Source: an uncultured Clostridium sp. (GTDB lineage Bacteria; Bacillota; Clostridia; TANB77; CAG-508). From it: 8,115 nt of DNA. A program made the position numbers and the translations under genes. Within the stretch, counting starts at the first letter, position 1; each line of letters starts with the position of its first letter. Below, piece by piece: positions 1 to 5,919 of the stretch. The notes under the pieces are model-generated. The model made no database searches. It had not been told where the DNA came from and was given only the letters and a program-made list of their open reading frames with translations. Location of the stretch: assembly GCA_900556865.1 (NCBI GenBank), contig USQS01000036.1:1-8115 (forward strand), in the 5' to 3' direction.

Positions 1-23
1 TCCCTCCAGTGACAATTTTTTGG

Positions 24-44
24 AATACTTATAATGTAAGTATT
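24..44. repeat. 8-bp inverted repeat near left edge
   Basis: AATACTTA (24-31) and TAAGTATT (37-44) are perfect reverse complements around a 5-nt loop. No T-run follows on either strand in the right place, so it does not look like a terminator. It could be a protein-binding dyad or chance in AT-rich DNA. The surrounding bases 1-135 show no supportable gene on either strand. Confidence 0.25.
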
Positions 45-135
45 TACAAAAAAAAGAAAAATATACATATAAAGTAAAAACTAATGTATTTGTAGCAATG
101 TCGAAAAAAGTCAATGAAATTTATTTGAAATATTA

Positions 136-164
136 TTGACATATTTCTGAAAAAATGGTAAAAT
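136..164 (+). promoter_or_regulatory. Sigma-A-type promoter for the 191-616 gene
   Basis: A perfect -35 hexamer TTGACA (136-141) is separated by exactly 17 bases from a near-consensus -10 hexamer TAAAAT (159-164). Transcription would start near 171, giving a leader of only about 20 nt before the GTG at 191. This is the best-matching promoter in the window. The short leader leaves no room for a riboswitch, so regulation would have to be at initiation or elsewhere. Confidence 0.75.
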
Positions 165-190
165 TTTCCAGAACGAAAGGATGATGTGAT

Positions 191-616
191 GTGGTTACGG
201 AAGAACAAAAAGGCAAGAAACTATGCTGTTTTTACGCTAGTGAATATCACTTGGAAATGATACTATTACCATATATAAAAAACAATTTGAAAAATTCTAA
301 TTTTACAATATTTACTCAAAAAGATTTGTCTAAAAGCATAAATTTATTATTAGAAAGAATAAATTTAAAGAAAGAAGAAAAAGAACAAATTAAAAATTTA
401 AATTGGAAAAAGAAAAATAATATTGAAAAAGATATAAAAAAAAATATTATTATAAATGGAGATTTAAAATATATTGAAAATATTAAAAAAGAATTGAGTA
501 AAATAAAAGAAAATAATTTTGATATTGTATATTGTTATAATATTGAATATTTAAATGAAAATAGGGAATATTTTGAAAAAAATTATGATGGAATTTTAAA
601 CACAAAAATAATCTAA
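191..616 (+). CDS. Hypothetical protein, 141 aa, alpha/beta fold suspected
   Basis: I do not recognise the family. The frame opens with GTG at 191, 9 nt after an AAAGGA Shine-Dalgarno (176-181); a TGA at 182-184 in the same frame rules out an earlier start. The protein is soluble by eye, with no signal peptide or membrane segment, and very rich in Lys, Asn, Ile and Glu. Short hydrophobic strands (LCCFYA near residue 11, FTIFT near 38, NIIING near 85, DIVYCY near 111) alternate with charged amphipathic helices, which suggests a small alpha/beta Rossmann-like fold. A Cys pair sits at residues 12-13. It is transcribed from a strong promoter and lies 95 nt upstream of the UDP-sugar pyrophosphorylase gene, with no clear terminator between them, so partial co-transcription is possible. 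Function unknown; that it is a real gene is fairly secure from the promoter and ribosome-binding site. Confidence 0.7.
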   Translation: MVTEEQKGKKLCCFYASEYHLEMILLPYIKNNLKNSNFTIFTQKDLSKSINLLLERINLKKEEKEQIKNLNWKKKNNIEKDIKKNIIINGDLKYIENIKKELSKIKENNFDIVYCYNIEYLNENREYFEKNYDGILNTKII

Positions 617-638
617 ATAAAAAATTTTAAAAAAAGTA

Positions 639-667
639 TTGCTAAAAAGTACAAAAAGGTATATAAA
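639..667 (+). promoter_or_regulatory. Possible promoter for the pyrophosphorylase gene
   Basis: TTGCTA (639-644) and TATAAA (662-667) are 17 bases apart. Two more TATAAT hexamers follow at 672-677 and 683-688, without equally good -35 partners. The stretch is nearly pure A/T, so chance matches are expected and the call is tentative. Confidence 0.35.
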
Positions 668-711
668 GATATATAATAGCTATATAATAAATTTATGGAA
701 GGAGAATTTAT

Positions 712-1947
712 ATGAAATGTGATATTGAAGCTGTAAAACCAAAATTAAAAAAATATGGACAAGAGCATTTACTAAAATTTTATGATAATTTAGATGAAAA
801 TAAAAAGGAAAAGCTATTAAAACAAATTGAAAATATTGACTTTGAATTAATAAATAGTTTATATGACTCTACAAAAGGTAATGCAAAAAAGGATAATGCT
901 AAAATTGAGCCAATAGATTTTATTGACAAATATAAATTAAATGACAAATATAAATATTATGAAGAAATTGGTAAAAAAGCAATAAAAGCTGGAGAATTAG
1001 CAGTAGTTACTATGGCTGGAGGACAAGGAACTAGACTAGGACATAGTGGTCCTAAAGGAACTTTTGATATTGGATTAGATTCTCATAAAAGTTTATTTGA
1101 ATTATTATGTGATTCTATAAAAGAAGAAGCGAAAAAATATGATGTTCAAATACCATGGTTTATAATGACAAGTAAAGAGAATAATAAAGATACAATTGAG
1201 TTCTTTAAAAAGAATAAATATTTTGGCTATGAAAAAAATATTTACTTCTTTATACAAGGAGAACTTCCAATGATTGATACTGAAGGAAAAATATTAATTG
1301 GTGAAGATGGTTTAATTAAACTTGCTGCAGATGGTCATGGAGGAGTTTATGAATCACTTGTAAAAAGTAATATGGTAAATAAAATGAAGGAATTAGGTTG
1401 CAAGTGGGTTTTCATTGGTGGAGTTGACAATTGTTTAGCTAAAATGGTAGATCCTGTGCTTATGGGAATTGCTATAGATAAAAATGTTACTGCAGCAGGA
1501 AAGTCTGTTGTAAAAGCTAATCCACATGAAAAAGTTGGGGCTTTTTGCAAAAAGAATGGAAAACCAAGTGTTGTTGAGTATTCTGAAATAACAGATGAAA
1601 TGGCAGAAGCCGTAGATGAAAATGGAGAATTGCTTTATGGAGAATCACATATTTTATGTAATTTATTCAGTGTTGATGCAATTGAAAGAATGGGAAGTAA
1701 TCCTTTACCATACCATATTGCATTTAAAAAGGCAACATATATAGATAAAGATGGAAATAAAGTAGTACCAACAAGTCCAAATGCATTTAAGTTTGAAGCA
1801 TTTTTGTTTGATGCATTTGGAGAAGTTGATGATATGGCAATTCTTAGGGTTAAAAGAGAAGAGGAATTTGCTCCTGTAAAAAATGCAAGTGGAGTAGATA
1901 GCCCTGAAACTGCAAGAAAACTATATAATGATTTTCATAAAAAATAA
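712..1947 (+). CDS. UAP1-like UDP-sugar (UDP-GlcNAc/UDP-glucose) pyrophosphorylase
   Basis: The predicted reaction is UTP + sugar-1-phosphate giving UDP-sugar + PPi in the cytoplasm. The protein belongs to the UDPGP type 1 family (nucleotidyltransferase GT-A fold). Visible signatures are the nucleotide-binding loop AGGQGTRLG (residues 102-110) with the following Lys115 in GPKG, GHGG (208-211) matching the family's uridine/sugar loop, VDN (238-240), EY (289-290) and the C-terminal block REEEFAPVKN (382-391). Segments such as PWFIMTS, KYFG and EFAPVKN resemble human UAP1 more than UGP2, from memory of that protein, so N-acetylglucosamine-1-phosphate is the likelier substrate. At 411 residues it is shorter than the roughly 500-residue eukaryotic enzymes and lacks the GlmU acetyltransferase domain. 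The ATG at 712 lies 7 nt after GGAAGGAG (697-704). The next gene is a phosphohexomutase, which supports a UDP-sugar supply role. Family call is secure; exact sugar is inferred. Confidence 0.88.
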   Translation: MKCDIEAVKPKLKKYGQEHLLKFYDNLDENKKEKLLKQIENIDFELINSLYDSTKGNAKKDNAKIEPIDFIDKYKLNDKYKYYEEIGKKAIKAGELAVVTMAGGQGTRLGHSGPKGTFDIGLDSHKSLFELLCDSIKEEAKKYDVQIPWFIMTSKENNKDTIEFFKKNKYFGYEKNIYFFIQGELPMIDTEGKILIGEDGLIKLAADGHGGVYESLVKSNMVNKMKELGCKWVFIGGVDNCLAKMVDPVLMGIAIDKNVTAAGKSVVKANPHEKVGAFCKKNGKPSVVEYSEITDEMAEAVDENGELLYGESHILCNLFSVDAIERMGSNPLPYHIAFKKATYIDKDGNKVVPTSPNAFKFEAFLFDAFGEVDDMAILRVKREEEFAPVKNASGVDSPETARKLYNDFHKK

Positions 1948-1956
1948 TTAAATTTT

Positions 1957-2042
1957 GGCGGTGTTAATTTGCGTCCGTAGCATGGTTACATATAATAAAT
2001 ATGCACCATTGCCATTGAATGCAAGTCATCTGCCATTTTTTT
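1957..2042 (+). terminator. 78-nt multi-part hairpin plus T7: terminator or candidate structured RNA
   Basis: Starting 9 nt after the pyrophosphorylase stop, five nested helices can be paired by hand. They are 1957-1963 with 2027-2034 (one bulged U, one G-U), 1967-1972 with 2021-2026 (one G-U), 1980-1981 with 2011-2012, 1982-1986 with 2005-2009, and 1989-1993 with 1999-2003, capped by a 5-nt loop. A 7x8 internal loop (1973-1979 / 2013-2020) interrupts the stem. Seven Ts follow at 2036-2042, so the whole can act as an intrinsic terminator for the upstream gene. It is much longer and more elaborate than an ordinary terminator, and more GC-rich than its surroundings, so it may be a riboswitch-like attenuator or small RNA. 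A TATAAT at 1991-1996, in the apical part, is an alternative reading as promoter DNA for the next gene. I do not recognise it as a known riboswitch class. Confidence 0.5.
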
Positions 2043-2083
2043 ATCTTATAGGGAAATTCCCTGAACTTTTTATAAGATAAAAA
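2038..2083 (+). promoter_or_regulatory. Perfect 13-bp hairpin overlapping the T-run, in the leader of the mutase gene
   Basis: Bases 2038-2050 and 2071-2083 are perfect reverse complements around a 20-nt loop that holds a small GGGA/TCCC helix (2051-2054 / 2058-2061). The left arm uses five of the seven Ts that would form the U-tract of the preceding long hairpin, so the two cannot both be fully used. A weaker stem-loop follows (2094-2101 with 2110-2120, three-base bulge). The Shine-Dalgarno of the mutase gene begins at 2133, outside these stems, so control of transcription or message stability is more likely than direct ribosome blocking. Confidence 0.4.
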
Positions 2084-2148
2084 TAACAATAAAAGGTTAT
2101 AGGACCCTTTATAAAAACCTAAATTTATTAACAAGGAATGTGAAAAAA

Positions 2149-3879
2149 ATGGATTATTTAAAAGAGTATAAAAAATGGTGTGAAGGAGATGCCTTTGATA
2201 AAGAAACAAAAACAGAATTATTGAAAATAAAAGATGATGAAAAAGAAATTGAAGACAGATTTTATAAAGAGCTTGAATTTGGAACAGCGGGTCTTAGAGG
2301 AATAATTGGTGCTGGAACAAATAGAATGAATAAATATATAGTTGGAAAAGCAACACAAGGTTTAGCAAATTATATTTTGAAACAGGGAGCTGAAAATAAA
2401 GGTGTTGCAATAAGTTATGATTCAAGGCATATGTCTCCAGAATTTAGTGAACAAACAGCGCTTGTTTTAAATGCAAATGGAATTAAAACTTTTATTTTTG
2501 ATCATTTAAGACCAGTTCCAGAACTTTCTTTTGCTGTAAGAGAATTAGGCTGTACAGCGGGAGTTATGATAACTGCTAGTCATAATAAACCAGCATATAA
2601 TGGGTATAAAGTTTTTTGGGAAGATGGTTCACAAATAATTTCACCTGTTGATAAAGGAATTATGGATGAGGTAAAGGCTATAACAAATTATAGCACAATA
2701 AAGAAAATTTCAAAAAAAGAGGCAGAAGAAAAAGGTTTATTTAATGTTATAGGAAAAGAAATTGATGATAAATATATAGCAGAATTAAAGAAAAGAGTTT
2801 TAAATCCTGAAATAGTAAAGCAAGAAGGCGAAAAATTAAGAGTGGTTTATACTCCACTTCATGGTGCAGGAAATGAAATGGTTCAAAGAATTTTAAAAGA
2901 AATTGGACTTAAAAATGTGTATGTAGTTCCTGAACAAGAAAAACCAGATGGCAATTTCCCAACAGTAGATTATCCAAACCCTGAAGCTAAAGAAGCTTTT
3001 AAATTAGCATTGGATTTAGCAAAAAAAGTAGATGGAGATATTGTGCTTGCAAATGACCCAGATGCAGATAGATTAGGAATTTATGCAAAAGATACAAAAA
3101 CAGGAGAATATAAAGATTTTACAGGTAATATGTCTGCCCTTCTTATTGCAGAATATAGGCTTTCTCAAATGAAAGAACATGGAATTTTACCAAAAAATGG
3201 AATGTTTGTTTCAACAATAGTTTCTTCTAATTTGGCAAAAGCAATTGCAAAAGAATATGATATGGATTTTAGAGAAGTTTTAACAGGATTTAAAAATATA
3301 GGGGAACAAATAAGAATTGAAGAACAAAAAGAAAATGGAAAAAAATATGTTTTTGGTTTTGAAGAAAGTTATGGATGTTTAATTGGAGATTATGCAAGAG
3401 ATAAAGATGGAATATCTGCTGTAATGAGCTTATGTGAGGCAGCATGCTATTATATGTCTAAAGGAATAACTTTATGGGATCAAATGATTAATATTTATGA
3501 AAAATATGGATATTACAAAGAAGGTCAAGTTGCAATTGTTTTGGAAGGGGCAAGTGGTGCAACTAAAATTCAAGAAATGATGGAGAAGATGAGAAATAAT
3601 CTTCCTTCAGAAATTGGTGGATATGAAGTTATTGAATTTAAAGATGTAAAATTAGATATTGTAAAAAATATGAAAACAGGAGAAGTTTCTAAAACTGGAC
3701 TTCCAACATCTAATGTGCTTTATTATGAATTAGAAAATGATGCATGGTGTTGTGTAAGACCATCTGGAACAGAGCCTAAAATAAAATTATACATGGGTGT
3801 AAAGGCTTTTACAGACGAAGAAGCAAGCAAAGAATTAGAAAACTTAAAAGAGACCATGCAAAAATTAGTGACAGCCTAG
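2149..3879 (+). CDS. pgcA: Alpha-phosphoglucomutase / phosphomannomutase (PgcA-type)
   Basis: Interconverts hexose-6-phosphate and hexose-1-phosphate (glucose, possibly mannose) through a phosphoserine, with Mg2+, in the cytoplasm. It is an alpha-D-phosphohexomutase of four domains. Numbering from the ATG at 2149 (576 aa), the catalytic loop TASHNK has its phosphoserine at 144, the metal loop DPDADR is at 303-308, the sugar-binding loop GFEESYG at 403-409 and the phosphate-binding loop RPSGTEP at 537-543. Length fits PgcA of Bacillus (about 580 aa). The frame also offers GTG at 2140, but that is only 2 nt past the AAGGA site (2133-2137); ATG 2149, 11 nt past it, is preferred. The pyrophosphorylase gene lies upstream and would use its hexose-1-phosphate product. 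The leader between the genes is highly structured and may control this gene. All active-site loops are intact. The balance of glucose versus mannose use cannot be read from sequence. Confidence 0.93.
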   Translation: MDYLKEYKKWCEGDAFDKETKTELLKIKDDEKEIEDRFYKELEFGTAGLRGIIGAGTNRMNKYIVGKATQGLANYILKQGAENKGVAISYDSRHMSPEFSEQTALVLNANGIKTFIFDHLRPVPELSFAVRELGCTAGVMITASHNKPAYNGYKVFWEDGSQIISPVDKGIMDEVKAITNYSTIKKISKKEAEEKGLFNVIGKEIDDKYIAELKKRVLNPEIVKQEGEKLRVVYTPLHGAGNEMVQRILKEIGLKNVYVVPEQEKPDGNFPTVDYPNPEAKEAFKLALDLAKKVDGDIVLANDPDADRLGIYAKDTKTGEYKDFTGNMSALLIAEYRLSQMKEHGILPKNGMFVSTIVSSNLAKAIAKEYDMDFREVLTGFKNIGEQIRIEEQKENGKKYVFGFEESYGCLIGDYARDKDGISAVMSLCEAACYYMSKGITLWDQMINIYEKYGYYKEGQVAIVLEGASGATKIQEMMEKMRNNLPSEIGGYEVIEFKDVKLDIVKNMKTGEVSKTGLPTSNVLYYELENDAWCCVRPSGTEPKIKLYMGVKAFTDEEASKELENLKETMQKLVTA

Positions 3880-3885
3880 ATTTTT

Positions 3886-3937
3886 TGCTTGATTGAAAAA
3901 GTAAATTCTAGTAGCTGTGCAATAGTAATTTCAAGCA
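3886..3937 (+). repeat. Stem-loop just after the mutase gene
   Basis: TGCTTGA (3886-3892) pairs with TCAAGCA (3931-3937), and inside it AAATT (3903-3907) pairs with AATTT (3927-3931) plus CTA/TAG. Only four Ts follow (3938-3941), so it is at best a weak terminator or a 3' UTR stability hairpin. The clear terminator lies further on at 4001-4053. Confidence 0.3.
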
Positions 3938-4000
3938 TTTTGGAAAAAATATAAAAAATAAATAATAATAAATTTATATGAAAAAATATGTTAAAATTAA

Positions 4001-4053
4001 AAAATGAGGTTAAAAATTAGCTTGTGCAAGACTAATTTCTACCTCGTTTTTTT
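4001..4053 (+). terminator. Rho-independent terminator closing the sugar block
   Basis: GAGGT (4006-4010) pairs with ACCTC (4041-4045), continued inward by 4012-4020 with 4032-4040 (one mismatch) and by CTT/AAG around a GTGC loop (4021-4030). It is flanked by AAAA on the left and T7 (4047-4053) on the right, so it could stop transcription from both sides. It sits 121 nt after the mutase stop. Bases 3880-4231 carry no supportable gene apart from this, the weak hairpin before it and the promoter at 4121-4149. Confidence 0.85.
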
Positions 4054-4120
4054 CGTTGCTTTATGTATTAAAAAATATGATAATTATTTAAATTTTTATT
4101 CTTTTTAGCTGTGAAAAATA

Positions 4121-4149
4121 TTGCAAAATCTGTTAAAAAAGGGTAATAT
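4121..4149 (+). promoter_or_regulatory. Promoter upstream of the broken LysR/radical SAM region
   Basis: TTGCAA (4121-4126) and TAATAT (4144-4149) are spaced by 17 bases. It lies after the terminator and about 80 bases before the LysR start, so it would drive the remnants and, through them, the kinase-like and DUF402 genes, for which no closer promoter is evident. Confidence 0.5.
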
Positions 4150-4231
4150 GGATTATGTGATAGATTATAAATAAGAATCTTTAATCAAATATAAAATACC
4201 TTTAATAAAAGAGGTAATATATGGGGGAAAA

Positions 4232-4378
4232 ATGATACAATTTAATGCTAATATTGATCTTAATTTATATAAAACATTCTATGCAGTTGTAGAATATAGA
4301 AGTTTCTCAAAAACAGCATAAGAAATTTACATCTCTCAACCAGCAATAAGTCGTAATATAAAAGTATTAGAAAAAAAT
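4232..4378 (+). pseudogene. LysR-type regulator, N-terminal HTH fragment with nonsense codon
   Basis: From ATG 4232 the frame reads the start of a LysR-family winged helix-turn-helix: DLNLYKTFYAVVEYRSFSKT followed, after the stop, by EIYISQPAISRNIKVLEKN. The conserved recognition-helix core SQPAIS is present. A TAA at 4319-4321 (codon 30) sits exactly where LysR proteins carry an A-A-E/Q-E-L type residue, so one base change from GAA or CAA explains it. The effector-binding domain of about 200 residues is missing; after residue 49 the frame runs straight into radical SAM sequence. Starts: ATG 4232 follows GGGGG (4223-4227) by 4 nt, and an upstream ATG 4221 gives only a 4-codon ORF overlapping it. 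The intact gene would probably have controlled the adjacent cassette, as LysR genes often do; that is inference. Not functional as a regulator. Confidence 0.75.
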
Positions 4379-4381
4379 GTT

Positions 4382-5211
4382 AAAAATCCAATAATGATAA
4401 TTACTAAAGGATACATAGATGAAGAAAAAGCTGAAAGACTATCAGAAATCAATCTGAATATTATTGTTTTATATACTTTCTCCGGATTATCAGAAAGATT
4501 AGAAAATAGGGATGAAAAAAGACAAATCGAAACAATGGAAATACTTTCTAAACTAAAGAACATAAAATTAGTTAATTATTATAGACCTGTTATAGAGGGA
4601 TTAAATAGTAATGAAGAAACAATAAAACATGTGTTGTCAATTGTTTCGAAATATTGTAAATGTAGTATAGTATCTGGAATACGATTAAATACTTATTTAA
4701 AAAATATAATGGAGGAGTCAAATATTTGTATTCCTGAAAAATATGATCCAGATCACAAAGTTTTACTCCCAGAAACATATAACAGAATAAAGAAAGTTTT
4801 TAAGGTAGATAACAAAGATTATCCGATATTTAAAAAACTTCCTGTGGTATAAGCTATTTATTAAAAAAAGCAGATTATAATGGACATAGTGCAAGAATTT
4901 ATTATTGCAATCCTCAATGTGTTAGTTATCCAATATGTATTGGTAGTAACAAAATAGGATTTTGCGATAAGGAATGTCCCAATTTTGATATATGTAAACA
5001 AGAAAGCAATAAACATATTACGGAGGAACAAATAAAAAAAATACTTAATAAAATAAATTTAGATGCTACATTCAAAATAAAAGAACATTATATCAAATTA
5101 GATGGAACTTTTTGGCAGGAAGAGGTATCTTACTTAAGGCATGTATCTAAAAAGAATGTTAAAGCAGATAGGCTGTTAAAAAGAGAAGATGAATTCTTAA
5201 TATCACAATAG
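4382..5211 (+). pseudogene. Radical SAM protein, C-terminal half, frameshifted
   Basis: The sequence after the LysR fragment (KNPIMIITKG, then TFSGLSERLENR, NYYRPVIEGLNS and IVSGIRLN) reads like the second half of a radical SAM TIM barrel. The N-terminal part with the CxxxCxxC cluster-binding motif is absent, so no SAM chemistry is possible. The frame ends at TAA 4850-4852, but the next frame continues without a stop to TAG 5209-5211. Adding one A to the A6 run at 4832-4837 gives a smooth KKTSCGISYLL junction. The restored tail has six clustered Cys, C-x3-C-x5-C-x8-C-x3-C-x5-C (about 4909-4998), suggesting an auxiliary Fe-S or zinc site, and ends in LLKREDEFLISQ. A protein of 153 codons could still start at ATG 4394 but would lack both ends. 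It lies 28 nt before the guanylate-kinase-like gene, so the intact gene probably belonged to the same operon. Exact radical SAM subfamily not recognised. Confidence 0.72.
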
Positions 5212-5239
5212 TAAGATAATTGAAAACGAGGATGTTAGA

Positions 5240-5914
5240 ATGAGTAATTTATTAATAGTAATATCAGGACCAAGTGGCTCGGGAAAAAGCACTGTAATAA
5301 AGAATTTGTTGGCTAGAAGAAATAATGCTAAACAGATTTCTACATACACAACTAGACCTCCAAGAGAAGGAGAAAAAAATGGAGAACAGTATAATTTTAT
5401 TTCCAAAAGAGAATATCTAACACTTTTAAATGATGATAAATTGATGGCATGTTCTAAAATTGAAAAAGACTTCTATGGAATGCCTTTATTAGAAGATATA
5501 CTTCAAGAAGGTGACAATATAGATTATCTTATCGATATGGGGGTAAGTGGTGGATTAGAAATAAAAGAAAGATTTCCGCAAGCAATTATGATTTATTTGA
5601 TTCCAGAAACGCAAGAGCAATTATTAATGCAAAGAAGCAATAGAGGAAAAACAAGGCAAGCTAGAGGATTGAAACAAATAGAAAAAGTAACTAACAGTAA
5701 GAAGTATAAATGGCTAGTAAGAAATGGAGATTTAGATAGGTCATTAGAACATGTAGAGGCTATAATTGATTATACAAGAAAAAGAAAATCAGGTAAATTA
5801 ATTCAAGAAGATCTAGTGAAAAGTAAGGATATTCTAACGGGATTAATATTGTCTTCTGATGAAAATACTGAATTTTTAAGAAATTTTTATAATAATGAAA
5901 GAGAAAGGGAATGA
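5240..5914 (+). CDS. Guanylate-kinase-like nucleotide kinase, atypical base pocket
   Basis: 224 aa, guanylate kinase fold. The P-loop GPSGSGKST is at residues 10-18. The NMP-binding block TTRPPREGE (37-45, Arg39 and Arg42 expected to hold the phosphate) and NGEQYNFIS (47-55) follow, then FYG (78-80), an Asp at 99 and the closing NGDLD (162-166). The family's guanine-recognising Glu, ten residues before the YG Gly, is Ala70 here with no gap, and the usual G-N before YG are Lys76-Asp77. The lid lacks the normal RGTDSEE pattern, having RGKTRQARG (135-143). ATP-dependent phosphorylation of a nucleotide or analogue is plausible, but ordinary GMP kinase activity is doubtful. About 40 extra residues follow the core. 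The ATG lies 7 nt after CGAGGA (5227-5232). It is followed 5 nt later by a DUF402 gene and preceded by a radical SAM remnant, which suggests a specialised nucleotide pathway, not housekeeping gmk. Fold secure; substrate unknown. Confidence 0.85.
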   Translation: MSNLLIVISGPSGSGKSTVIKNLLARRNNAKQISTYTTRPPREGEKNGEQYNFISKREYLTLLNDDKLMACSKIEKDFYGMPLLEDILQEGDNIDYLIDMGVSGGLEIKERFPQAIMIYLIPETQEQLLMQRSNRGKTRQARGLKQIEKVTNSKKYKWLVRNGDLDRSLEHVEAIIDYTRKRKSGKLIQEDLVKSKDILTGLILSSDENTEFLRNFYNNERERE

Positions 5915-5919
5915 GATAA

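Noticed and set aside
1..14. GGAGGGA on the minus strand at the left edge, possible ribosome-binding site of a divergent gene
   Set aside because: The start codon would lie outside the window and no convincing minus-strand promoter was found; cannot be supported.
1347..1550. 67-codon open frame on the minus strand
   Set aside because: It lies wholly inside the pyrophosphorylase gene and has no family resemblance; a shadow of that gene.
1964..2209. 81-codon open frame on the minus strand across the structured intergenic region
   Set aside because: It overlaps the start of the mutase gene, the sequence looks random, and the region is better explained by RNA hairpins.
4221..4235. 4-codon ORF overlapping the LysR start
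   Set aside because: Well spaced from GAGG but far too short; probably chance, although it could slightly affect translation of the remnant.
4336..4563. 75-codon open frame on the minus strand
   Set aside because: It is antisense to the clear LysR and radical SAM fragments; the Ser/Phe/Ile-rich content is typical of a shadow.
4590..4778. 62-codon open frame on the minus strand
   Set aside because: Antisense to the radical SAM remnant with no ribosome-binding or family evidence.
4382..5211. Radical SAM fragment as a viperin homologue
   Set aside because: The nearby nucleotide-kinase fold invites the idea, but the motifs seen do not look like viperin and the diagnostic N-terminal part is missing.
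5203..5406. 67-codon open frame on the minus strand
   Set aside because: Antisense to the P-loop and NMP-binding region of the guanylate-kinase-like gene.
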